Shown here: one piece after another, positions 27,030-40,709 of the stretch
Position numbering within the stretch: the first letter of the stretch is position 1
How the letters are laid out: every line of letters starts with the position of its first letter
Assembly: GCA_021209875.1 (NCBI GenBank)
Contig: JAGYVD010000006.1
Coordinates: 1,240,001 to 1,304,000, forward strand
Direction of reading: 5' to 3'
DNA length: 64,000 nt
DNA from: Rosellinia necatrix
Taxonomy: Eukaryota; Ascomycota; Sordariomycetes; Xylariales; Xylariaceae
Program-made: the position numbers and the translations under genes
The notes under the pieces: model-generated
Databases searched by the model: none
Seen by the model: only the letters and a program-made list of their open reading frames with translations
Told to the model about the DNA's origin: nothing

Positions 27030-27956
27030 ATGTACTCTCTCCTCTGTCTTTTTGCCACTGCCGCTCTCGTCTCAGCTGAAGCATTCTCGATCTCTATCTA
27101 TAAACCTGGCACGGCAGTCCACAATGATGTCTTGCACGCCTCAAATCACGGCTTCTATACTGCCCTCGAACGTCCGTCGACCAACTGCCCCATCAAAAAT
27201 CGACGCTACTGTCCGAGAGTTACAGGCACACTAGTACGCAGAAACATGAAGTCCATGGCGGTATGTACTGACATTAAGGCGCCCGCCCGGGTTATCGTTT
27301 TGATTTATAGTAAATCAAGCGCACTACCCAAGAGCCCATCACCTTCCCGTGTCGTTCTACCATTATCCCAATATTCTACATCTGTCACAGCAGCATGAGT
27401 AACCAGCCATATATAACACTCTTATATGATCAAGTGTTTGGCTTGATAACGCCCTACATTTGCCATACTTGGTCCCAGTTGTGTGACAGTATAGCACCAC
27501 AGTCCTATTTTATGATAACACCCCGCACTCTTCTTCTCCGGGAACAGCAATATGGCTTGTGCCATAGCGCCGCCTAATAAATATAAATAGCATGGACTAA
27601 CATACCATATCACGTAGGTTGGGGTGCCCGGAGGGCAGGAAGTCTATATCCAACCCGACGGGCAAGTCAAATACACATTCCCGCACACAGACAAGAAGCC
27701 TTCTGGTGCAATAGTGAATGGATGGGCCAATAAAACGTCGGCAGGCGAAGACGTTATTACCTTCGACGACGGCCGGGGTTACTGCGGCCTCAGCATCTGC
27801 TTAAACCGTGACCACAATCAAACACCCGGGTACTGGGTTCTATACGCCAACACAGTAGGCTTCAAGAAATCCTTCGATAAAACGCGGTGTACTCGTATCG
27901 CGGGATTGACCCTAAGAAAGTCGCGGTATAATATTGGGTGCTGGGAATACGTATGA
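27030..27956 (+). CDS. Small secreted protein, IgE-binding/cell-wall protein-like
   Basis: Predicted exons 27030-27260 and 27618-27956 encode 189 aa. The first residues (MYSLLCLFATAALVSAEA) form a signal peptide. The body resembles the fungal family often annotated as IgE-binding or cell-wall protein: a Thr/Tyr-rich start, a PSTNCP cysteine site, then VPGGQEVYIQPDGQVKYT directly after the splice, and a GYCGLSICLN segment near the C-terminus. The intron begins GTATGT and ends GTAG, both exons are in phase 0, and the join produces the conserved VGVPGGQ text. The 357-nt intron is long compared with its neighbours and contains many stops. The gene is likely exported to the cell surface or medium; its biochemical function is unknown. 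It lies 2.5 kb from the pectate lyase and 277 nt from the 3' end of the convergent beta-galactosidase. The family link comes from memory of the motif order, so it is moderate in strength. Confidence 0.75.
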
Positions 27957-28233
27957 TCAAAGGAAAGGGGTCAAACAGGATAGAGACGGGGCAGAGGTGC
28001 TGGGTTATCCTACATTATTAGTCCCGGTTTTATTCATAATCAGTCCTTAGTAGTGCTCTTCAGCATTAAAATGATCAGTATTAATTATAGAAGACCAATA
28101 TTCTCCACACGAAGACGCTGCGTTATTCTTAATACATGATTTTGTGCTATTTTAGACCAGAATAACAGGCTACGTAGCTGTAGAGCATTTGAATATGCTA
28201 ATAGAGCCGAAGGCTTTATTCATGTAAGCCGTT

Positions 28234-31491
<3,258 letters not shown>

Positions 31492-33672
31492 GATGAGTTA
31501 CCACAATCTAGGAACAGCGACAGCTAGGTGTATAGGCATATATCAGCAATGAGATATTTAATGTAGCGCATACCCAAGATGACACTCGTTTTCAATGCCA
31601 CCCGATATGCGATGACGTATATGTCCTCTGGCGACACTGGACGCGGCCAAGAGCGTGGGGAATGTTAAATAACTAACTGACGAAGGAATTCCTCAGACAG
31701 TATATAGACGGGATAAGCGGAAGAATGAAGTCTCAATACCCTCAGCATAACAACTTCATCGAGCGAATTCTCTAAGAATAGAGAGCATGTACCAGCTTGC
31801 AGGTGCACAATCGGGTGAAGGTGTTGTGAGCACTAGTCTGGTGATCAAAGTGTGGAGGTTGGGGCACACCTGGGCAGCGGAAAGAACCGCGCACCCGTCA
31901 GCCACAGACCAACGTGCTATGCCACCGACGAAACGTGACACACAGTGTGTAGGCATACGTCACAGTGTAGCATTAGCGGGATACGGAATACTTATCTAGG
32001 TTAGATATAAGGTGGAGCATTCCGGTTGGTTGATCACCATTTGCGGGGCTATAACATCTGCTAAGTATCTCCCCCCAAAGAAAAAGCTCAAGAGTACGTT
32101 ACAATTCTCAGCTACACATAAGTCATCGACCATAAATCCCCAGATTTAAGATTGATGCAGGCAGTCTCGGATATTTTGGAACGATATCACCAAGCACTTG
32201 GATACCTACCTAGCTAGTCGTTTCGCCTTTATCGGAACTACTTGTGCATCCCAGAACACAGGTAGTGTACACCTTCGCAACTACCGAATACCCCGGTATG
32301 CACCCGTAGTGTAGACCGGAGCCCGGTTCCCATACCGTCTCAGCGGGAATCCAATGGCTATGCCTTTAACCACCTACCGTATTGTACAACTCATGAGTCG
32401 TGCTGGTAAAACAGTAAGCCGAACACGGGTAACAGAGCCTTAGAGATGAGTGGACACCGTACTTGGACATAAAGGTAACTAATCGTCGTCCCCAAGACGC
32501 CGTCTTTGCACCATCTAAAATCTTTCTGCCTCTCGCGCTAATGTATGTGCAAAGTTAGGTAGATCTGGGGGTTATAGAATCGGCTTTAATTGGCCCGCTT
32601 GTGCATATTTCTCATAGTGGCTTCCTCAAAGCCTCGGGTCTGGTCCATATTGGGTAACCTGTGCGCTAGTTGGATAACTGTTGGCTTTTGCTTGCTCCCA
32701 TAATAGGTAATCACATCCCCGGGTCGAATATCACAGGCCGTTGCTGCCCTTGATTCGAACAAGGCACTACCAGGTACAAATTTTATTTACCTCGTCAAGG
32801 CCAGACCAACGACAGGCTCACCTACCTACCTGCCTACCTACCTGCCTACCTACCGAGGTAAGATTATGAGTCGGCTCCCCGATGGGCGGTCTATGACTTA
32901 TTGTCGTGCCGACTGCCTAGGCAGATTCGTGGTGTCTACATAATCTAACCCACCTAGGGAGGTCCTTGCGTCGTTATGTGCTTCCCTGTTTTCCTCACTT
33001 TCTTCTCTTTCCCACCATTCCCTCCATCTTCGCGTATGCGTCTGTGATGTGTATATGTCCGTGTTTGTGTAGATGTCGGTGTGAAAATCCAGGTTACATT
33101 GCTCATAAGGCTTACATGAAAGAGGGTCGAGAACGAAGGAGGGTTGTATTGACCCAAATTTCTAGCCCTACATCGAACGGTAGCTAGACAAGTCGTATGG
33201 TCGATATCACCATGCCAGGGTCACGTACATGGGGAGGAGGCGGGAGGAGAGGCGCTTGCCCAGATTTCCCCAACATCCCCATCCAACACCCCCATCCAGC
33301 ATCCCCGCACTTCGAGATGGTCGCACCAGCCAGTGCCAGCCATCGGTGGCCAGCTTATGTTAGTGTGGTTCTTTCCTTTAAACGCCCCCGTATCGCCCAG
33401 GGACGCCAAAGGCTTACTCCCGATCTAGGAACCCGCTTCCAACCGGACGGTGTCGCCTGCCATGTTTTTGCCATCCAATAGGCTATCGATGGGGAGCCAG
33501 TCGGGGTGATGGCCGCCGAGGACGTTATAAGCATGGTGGTGCCCCTCGTGTTGCCTATTCCCAGCTTTCCAGTCGCTTATGTTGCTTTCTGCCATTTGTC
33601 ATTTACGGATGCAACGACCCCTCTGCGCCGGAATTATTCCTTAGGTTGGTCGTGAAAAAGCCATCGTGAACC
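31492..33672. promoter_or_regulatory. Shared divergent promoter region of beta-galactosidase and permease
   Basis: A 2.2 kb gap between two divergent start codons holds no credible gene. Matches to the CreA carbon-repression consensus SYGGRG occur at 31655-31660 (GTGGGG), 32316-32321 (CCGGAG) and 32565-32570 (CTGGGG). These six-base motifs are expected by chance at this density, so they only make glucose repression plausible. In Aspergillus nidulans the lactose permease and intracellular beta-galactosidase genes share a bidirectional promoter, which supports reading this gap the same way. Confidence 0.5.
32821..32854. repeat. CCTACCTACCTG tandem repeat
   Basis: Two full 12-nt units and one partial unit of CCTACCTACCTG lie in the middle of the divergent promoter region. 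They are related to the dispersed TACCTA/TAGGTA motif of this window. Confidence 0.9.
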
Positions 33673-35887
33673 ATGGCGCCCACCATGGAGAGCGACCTCA
33701 AACACGTGGACTCGGTCACGGATGAGAAACCCCCCTTGGATACCCATGAAATCAACACCGCCTCGGCGGCCCTCGGGGCTGCCGTCGCTCAGCAGAAACC
33801 GAAGTTGCTGTCACCGAATATGCTAAAGTTATACCTCATTATGGGCATTGGCTATCTTGTATCGACAATGAACGGCTTTGATAGTTCCCTCATGGGTGCT
33901 ATCAATGCAATGGACACGTACCAAGAGACTTTCGGATTGAATGGGGCAGGCTCGACGACTGGTATTATCTTCATCATCTACCAGATTGGCCAGATTGTCA
34001 GTTTCCCGTGTAAGTTGCAGTACACTCTACCGGTAAATCACCTCACAGACTCTAACACAGCAATGTAGTCTGCGGTCTGATCGCTGATGGTTGGGGCCGT
34101 CGATGGTGTATTTTTATCGGCTGCTTTATCGTATTGGTCGGTACCGCTATACAAGGCTCTGCAAATCACCTCGGACAGTTCATTGGGGGTAGATTCATTC
34201 TCGGGTTCGGGGCTTCTATCGCTTCAGCAGCGGGACCTGCTTATACCGTAGAATTAGCACATCCAGCTTACCGAGGTACCATGGCCGGAATGTAAGGGGA
34301 ATCAATTTCGAAACATGGTAATTTTATCATTTGCTAACTCGTCGGTAGGTACAACAACTTCTGGTGGGTCGGAAATATTCTTGCCGGTTGGACAACCTAT
34401 GGGACAAACTAGTAAGCAAACCTCCTGCCGTAGACCGTGACGCTTTCCTTAACGGATGGTAGTCACATTAAAAACTCGTGGGCATGGAGGATACCTACCA
34501 TCGTCCAGGCTGGCATTCCTGCTGTCGTTGTTGCCTGTATCATGTTCTTACCCGAAAGCCCGAGGTGGTTGATTCACCATGACAGGTAAGCGAACACGAC
34601 CCAGATTCAAATAAGAGTAAATCAATGTGCTGACAAGCACTAGAGCAGAGGAAGCGCTCGCTATTTTTGCGAAATACCACGGTGAGGGCGACCCGGACTC
34701 TCCATTAGTTCAACTTCAGTACCGTGAGATCGTCGAAGAGTATCAGTCAAGCAAGGACGATAACCCATGGTGGGACTATCGCGAACTGGTCAACACGAGA
34801 GCCGCTCGCTACCGTTTGGCTATGGTTATTGGCATGTCTTTCTTGTAAGCAAAACCCAAACCTAACTATTGTCCTCCATGCCTTCGCCACATAGATCACC
34901 GCTAACAGTAGACATCACAGTGGACAATGGAGTGAGTATTCGATCCTTTCCCGTGAGAGATTTAGCTTGTATTAATGGAAATGAAAAGGTGGAAACAATG
35001 TGGTGTCATATTTCCTCGTAGGCATACCCCGTCCCTGAACATTTGACAGGCCTAACACACGACATAGCCCGAGATGATCGAAGCCGCCGGCATCAAGAAT
35101 TCAAACACTCAACTACTCATCAACGCCATCAACCCCATATTCTCGTTCTTGGCAGCCGTATACGGAGCAATATGTCTAGACAAGCTAGGCCGACGACCGA
35201 TGATGTTATGGGGTTTGGCGGGGTCTTGTTTCTTCTATATACTCCTTACAGCCTTCACCGCCGAGACGGCCCATCACCCTAACTTGTCATACGGCACAAT
35301 CGTCTCCATCTACTTGTTTGGCATCTGCTTCGCGTGGGGATTCACCCCGCTACAGACCCTCTATGCAGTTGAGTGCCTCGGAAACCGAACACGAGCGAAG
35401 GGATCCGGTCTCAACTTTTTATTCTTGAACATCGCAATCATTGTCAACACCTTCGGCATTAGCGTTGGTATTAAAGTAATTGCATGGAGACTATACGGTT
35501 TGTAACCCCCAACTGCACCCCTTCCAGTACAGAAATCAGCTAACGTTTCCGTAGTATGTCCAACATCAAACCACAACGCCCTCTATACCAGGCTCCCCAA
35601 TATCCCCCCGTCCCTCCCTATACACTCACTTAGCACTGCCACATCTCCCGTCACATGCCCCAGAGCCACAGCACTAACAATGTCTACAGATCGTCTACAT
35701 CGGCTGGATCGTTGTCGAGATGGTTCTCATCTACTTCTTCTTCGTCGAGACGGCCGGCAAGACGCTAGAAGAGCTCACCGAAATCTTCGAAGCGCCGAAC
35801 CCGCGCAAGTTTAGCACCCGCAAGGTCAAACTCGAGGTCACGAGCACGGGGCAGGTCGTCGGCATCAGCGATTCGCATCGCGTATAA
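33673..35887 (+). CDS. MFS sugar transporter, lactose/galactoside permease-like
   Basis: A 12-helix sugar/H+ symporter of the plasma membrane. The start is ATG in a good context (AACCATGG). Predicted exons: 33673-34009, 34069-34291, 34349-34411, 34463-34585, 34644-34844, 34921-34931, 34989-35017, 35068 to about 35496, and 35690-35887. They sum to 537 aa with continuous frame; the sixth exon is only 11 nt. Family marks are [17 protein letters not shown] in helix 1, the [14 protein letters not shown] signature between helices 2 and 3, [17 protein letters not shown] before the central loop, LDKLGRRP in the second half and [16 protein letters not shown] after helix 12. The last intron is awkward: frame continuity needs the cut at TAC|GG, which is not a GT donor, so the 35497-35689 junction may contain a tiny exon or an inserted base. 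The overall sequence resembles Lac12-type lactose permeases, fitting its divergent beta-galactosidase partner. Confidence 0.9.
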
Positions 35888-36651
35888 GGGGGCCGGGATT
35901 GGGTCAAACGAAGAATGGTTTGTCGCCTCTTTTCGCACCGTTGGGGACCGAGAAATCCGGCGGGGAGCGATTGCGTTGAAACCCGCCACCTCGTATATAG
36001 GAGGATACGCCTCTGTAAATAAAGAGGGGATCATGGCCTCGCCGTAGACCGCCCCTCCAAATTGACATGATTGATGCAAGGATTATACTTTCGCTCCTCT
36101 TCTTGAGCGGCCCGAGCGGTTTGTGCAAAAGCGTATATAGAACAGTGTCAAAGGCGAGACGAGCCGTGCGGCCACATGATGCAGTGGGAAACTATGTCGT
36201 GAATTGGGTCTTTTGGGGGAGGGGCATGGAAGCTCACCGAGCACTGCATCTACCTACCTGCGCCGCGATTAGTACTTAGTATGGCACCTCCTTATACCTT
36301 ATATATCCGAAGGTGCTTAACCTGCGAGAAACTACGAGATTAAACTAAAACAAGAACAGACGCGCTATCCGCAATCCGCAATCAGTCACTCAGGGCCTCC
36401 AGTTTGTCGTTTGGCATCGGCATAGGGCATCTCTTCGTATTAGTCGCGTTATTTCGTTATCTAAAGTTTTATCCTTGATATTGTGTAGCTCTCTAAAATT
36501 GGAAACTTGAAGCCAACTAGGCTCTTTGTCCCCGCCAGCTCCGGAATTTGTTGCGAAACAAAATGCCGGCAAGGCTACTATATCAACCTCGCCTGATGTA
36601 TCCGCAAACTCATGAACGCCCAGGTGCCCCACGCCAATATTGTGTCAACAT
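35888..36651. other. 3' flanks of convergent permease and Aha1 genes
   Basis: A spacer between two convergent genes. No additional gene is seen. The 36390-36632 minus-strand frame runs into the Aha1 3' UTR side and has no family. Confidence 0.55.
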
Positions 36652-37812
36652 TTATAGGATCGTTCCAAACCTACACGTGTCAAAACGTTAGCATGACGAG
36701 GTTCCAAAGTGACTGGGGGATGCAGCTAATCTCACCCAAAGGTTTTCTTAATGGACCTGACGTAATATTCGTCCCAGTTCCGCTTGGTAACCTCTTCCTG
36801 TCCGATGGGAACGCCACTCCACTCGACACGCATGACTGTTACGCCATCGACATCATTTTGGTCAAAATTGATGGTCTGCTGCGAATAATGGCCAGCCGGC
36901 CACTGCTTCAAACGCCAAGTTTGAACAATCCTGGTAGGTCCTTGTAGATCCTTGTATTCGCCAGCGACGTTCCCATCAAACAGTTCCCACAGACCGCCTA
37001 CTTTGGCGCCATCGAATCTCTTCGGGGGAGCACGTGTAAAGGCAGTGAGCCTCTGTGGATCGGTAAAGGTCTGGTACAATTCTGCGGCAGTTGTTCTGAA
37101 CTCCTCCTGCTCTGACAATGTGGTTGTGTTCACGATACTGCCAGCGTTCTTTTGGGTGCTGGATACAGTCTGGGACTTTGCGGCGGCACCAGTGGGAACG
37201 TGGATTTTAGGTGTAGAAAACCCGCTTGACGGGTTAGAGCCGGCGGCATGCTGGATGTCTTTGCCATGCTCGGCGATCATAGCGGGCGCGAGTTTCAAAA
37301 ACTCTTTTCGCAGTTGTGGCACGAGCCTAGAGCGAACTAACTCCTTGACAAGCTGCTTCTCGGTCGACTCAGAATGGACGTCAATCTCAAACTGCGTCGT
37401 CTTAGTCTATGGTGCTAGCATTGGGGCTGAGAACCAATACATACGACGAATTCATTCTCTTCCGTATCATGAGCGATTTCAGGTATGGTAATGGTTCCCG
37501 ACACTTCATCCGCCTCGGGTGCAGATCCTAAAAATAGTCAGATACAACAAGTCACTCTTCGGCACCGGCTCCAGCAGTCTGGGACGTACCCGAGTATTCA
37601 AGTACGAGTTTCACATCGAAGATGGTAACGACCTTTCCCTTCCGTTGGCTGACATCCGCGTCACCGTCCATGCTGAGCACCTTGCTGATCTTGGCCGCAA
37701 CCTCCCCATCCTGGGCTGAGAGCTGGGTCAGGTTCTGCTGGAACCAATCCTGCACCCACGGGAAGGTATTCTTGCTGACCCAATGCCAGTTGTTGGGGTT
37801 GTGGAGGGCCAT
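36652..37812 (-). CDS. aha1: Activator of Hsp90 ATPase, Aha1
   Basis: A co-chaperone that binds the middle domain of Hsp90 and stimulates its ATPase cycle in the cytosol. Predicted exons 37590-37812, 37445-37527, 36736-37391 and 36652-36670 give 326 aa, all joins in frame. The start MALHNPNNWHWVSKNTFPW is the canonical Aha1 opening; an in-frame ATG eleven codons upstream was not used because it lacks family similarity. The N-terminal Aha1_N domain covers roughly residues 15-155 and the C-terminal AHSA1/Bet v1-like domain roughly 200-326. A Ser/Thr-rich linker lies between them. The 19-nt final exon restores the ending KKTFGFGTIL, which matches the conserved tail of fungal Aha1 and confirms the model. 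The neighbours are unrelated. The gene appears intact. Confidence 0.96.
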
Positions 37813-38143
37813 GCTGACACAAGGGGCCGTAGCAATGTTCAGCAAGAGGTGGCTGAAGAAGATGCTGGGGGAGAGGAGTCCAGGTCAGTAATCGGCAAGA
37901 TGCATTCGGGCGGTGCGGATCAGGGAGTGTAAAACAGGACAGGACAAGCGTTTCGAATCAGATATCGGCCTCAAGGGACCTCAGCATATTGGTCATCAAT
38001 GAAAGGGAGTACAAGTCGCTCTATGACTGGTGCCAGCTGGTATGATCATCAGGAGAAACGCTGCAACTGCAAGGGCAGGCTCCAAAGCAGGTTGAAGGGC
38101 TGTGTGAGAGGGGTGACAGGCAAAATAAGCTTATCGCAAATGA

Positions 38144-38171
38144 AATGCCCAATGCCCAATGCCCAATGCCC
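38144..38171. repeat. 7-nt tandem repeat AATGCCC, four units
   Basis: Four perfect copies of AATGCCC lie about 330-360 nt upstream of the Aha1 start. Confidence 0.9.
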
Positions 38172-38373
38172 GGGCTAGGATAGGGTAACTATGGTGCATC
38201 GAGAAAAAAAGAGAGGGACAGGGCCAAAACAATGCAGGACGAATAGGCTCGAGGACGCCGAGAGGTCCGAGACGGGACAGACTTACCAATGCAATGAATG
38301 ACAGATGGACGGGACGAGGTGAGACGAGGTGGCTACTCGGTTATCATCCGGTGAGCGCGGTGGACAAAAGATG

Positions 38374-38431
38374 ATGGTAGTGGTGGTGGTAATGGTGGTA
38401 GTAATGGTGGTAGTGGTTGTAGTTGTGGTGG
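38374..38431. repeat. GGT/GTA trinucleotide-rich tract
   Basis: Interrupted repeats of GGTGGTAGT and GGTAATGGT form a purine-rich microsatellite in the Aha1 upstream region. Confidence 0.8.
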
Positions 38432-39172
38432 GAGAACGGGAGGCATGGGGGGCACGCAAGGCGGCTTGACCGTTTTGACTGGAAACGCGAAGCCGCCGCC
38501 GAAAGCTCTAGAAATTCTTTGAGGAAGGGCGGGTAGGTACTATTTAAGCCTTGCTGGAAGACGAAAGAGGGTCTGGTCTTCTATCTAATCACCAGCCCCA
38601 GTGCAAGATTTGCTAGGTTAACTACAAGCAGAGGGGTTCTGGCCCACGTCGGCTCAATATCGGCCCGCTAAGATGCCATAGATTTATCCAACTAACTAGA
38701 AGTAGAAGCATATGTCCCACACTAGCCTACTATCCACTAGTAAGCTCTCATAGGTAGGGTAGTAGTTATCTAAAAGTTAAATTCTGTGCAGCATCTATTT
38801 AATGAATTACCTAGGTACCTAGGTATGCTACTGTAGCGATCAGATAGCAACATCAAAAGGGATAGAGTAGGTATGTATCTACGTCGTACCTACCCACCCA
38901 GGTAGGTAGGTAACTGACATAATGTCTGCCACAACAGGTAACCACATAACACTGCCAGCCCTAGCTTCCTCTGCTACCTACACTAACCAGTTTGGCGTTT
39001 GGTTACCCATGTAGGCCAAATAGGTCCCCTCAACTGAGCCTTGTTACTTACACCTTCAATGTGAACTTCAAAATTCTGTCCATTGCCTTTTAAAAAATAA
39101 AACTACCACCCAATCGTTGTCACTGTCACGTAACCTGAGTTTGGTGGGTATGGGAATAATCAGATACGCCAT

Positions 39173-40709
39173 TCAACAGTTTCCTGGTTCCACATCAAAC
39201 TCTACATCAGTTCGTATGATATACTTTGCCCCCTTTTTAACGCCAGTTCCCTCATGTAGCAAAGCACCTCTCGCGTCGCCATGGGGGAACAGCGCTACGG
39301 ATCCCATCGTGGGTCGAACGGGGAAGGCATTCATGACACCCTCTCTGATACTCGGGGTGAAAAAGGTGGTCTCGCCTCCATCGAACTCATCATTCAGGTA
39401 AACCAAGAAGGTGAATAAGCTCGACTGCTTTGCGCTTGGGGGCGAGGCGTCGTAGACATATGCACCCGTCTTGGGGTCAACGCCGGATGGTGGCCAGCCC
39501 CCATCAAAGTGGCAGCGATACTCAGCACCAGGAACATATCTATACACTCTGAAGCGCCGGTTGATGCCGCGAGCTTTTCGTCCGCCGACGTGTGACGGGA
39601 TATGCGGAGACACTCTCTTCCAGAGAGCGTCGTGGAAGGCCTGATCTACAACCCAGTACACATTGTGGGCGAGAATGCTAGAGGCCGACCCGTCGTCGCG
39701 GAGAGGACAGTCGGGGAGAAAGCCCACGGTTTCCATCGCCGCGACAATTGACATGCATTCTTGGCGTGTCAGCACATCTTTCATCAGGGACAGATCCGGA
39801 ACAATCGGGTGCTTGTGAAATGTTGTGGCTGGCCCATCTGAGGCTAGTGGCACGGCATTGTCGTTGCTGAGATAAAGAACGGCAGGGTGCAGATTCGGGG
39901 GCTTCCGTTCGGGGCCTGCAATCGTCTCGAGTACCCGAAATCTGTCCTTCGTGTCTTTTGCACAAGCCTTAAAGATAGTCTTGTCTAATACGCCTTGCCG
40001 AACAGATAGGCTCGATGATTCATCCCCCATATCCCAGATCGGTTGCAAAGAAAGTGGGCCTGAGTGCAGCGGCGGCACTCTCGATGCCTCATCAACCGGG
40101 CCAGTAACCCTTAGCACCATATCCATGACCCTGAGCAATTCAAGCTGTGATTCAGTCCGAATACCAGGCGTTTCGCTAGAGAGCCCACTAACAACATCAA
40201 GGTCTCGTACCCAGCGGCAAAGGGCGCCCAGTTTTGGCGACTGGTTTCGGATCCGCATCTCAGCTAACAGAACGATGGCATCGATGTATTTTCCATCTAC
40301 AAGGGCCGCAGATACGCGAGAGGTGAGATTTGTCTCGGCTACGTTTCTCATAAGCTCACTTCCAAAGGATCCTAATCGAGTTTTTCGTTATGTCATCCTT
40401 ACCAATAGTGTTCATGCCAGTAGTGCATGCTTGCTTAAACCCATACACAGCTGTGCGCAAGCCCCGGCAGGCTTTAGACTTAAGGAGGGTGGGGTGTTGA
40501 GCGAGCGAGTCTAATGTCTCGACTGTAATCTCTATCTCTTCTTCGGAAACGACAGTGGCGAGACTCTTGGAGTCCAATTGGCCTGTCGCTCCGAGCGAAG
40601 AGGAGGCATCGGGAGAGGGGGACAGCAGTAAGGCCGTCGCGTTGACCGCACTCTTCTTGCTGGGGAGATTCGACTGCGCATTGCGCTGACGCTTCCTCTT
40701 AGTCGGCAT
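39173..40709 (-). CDS. 2-oxoglutarate/Fe(II) oxygenase, prolyl-4-hydroxylase-like
   Basis: Predicted exons 40403-40709 and 39173-40371 give 501 aa. The opening MPTKRKRQRNAQSNLPSKK is a strong basic nuclear-localisation-type stretch. The C-terminal third is a P4H-type 2OG-Fe(II) dioxygenase fold. The HxD iron pair is in YRCHFDGGW (His about residue 392), the distal His is in LLHEGTGVKKG (about residue 475), and Arg in KYIIRTDVEF is the likely 2-oxoglutarate anchor. A YLNDEFDGGETTFF strand precedes them, as in fungal P4Hc proteins. The substrate is unknown; the family hydroxylates prolines or other residues in proteins. The intron implied by the frame change is only 31 nt (40372-40402, GTAAGG to TTAG), very short for a fungus. 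The alternative is a one-base indel. The join reads NTIGSFGSELMRNVAE and looks natural. Confidence 0.88.

Larger units (their letters stand above)
37813..39172. other. Aha1 promoter side and 3' flank of oxygenase gene
   Basis: No gene is seen. It contains two short repeats (separate entries) and a dense cluster of CCTAGGTA/GTAGGTA motifs at about 38750-38920. Confidence 0.55.

Noticed and set aside
32750..32800. Perfect T-arm-like hairpin CCTTG-TTCGAAT-CAAGG (minus strand)
   Set aside because: No matching acceptor, D or anticodon arms lie at the right distances.
38505..38525. Heat-shock-element-like GAAATTC near the Aha1 gene
   Set aside because: The spacing between GAA and TTC units does not fit nGAAnnTTCn, and it lies about 700 nt upstream of the start.
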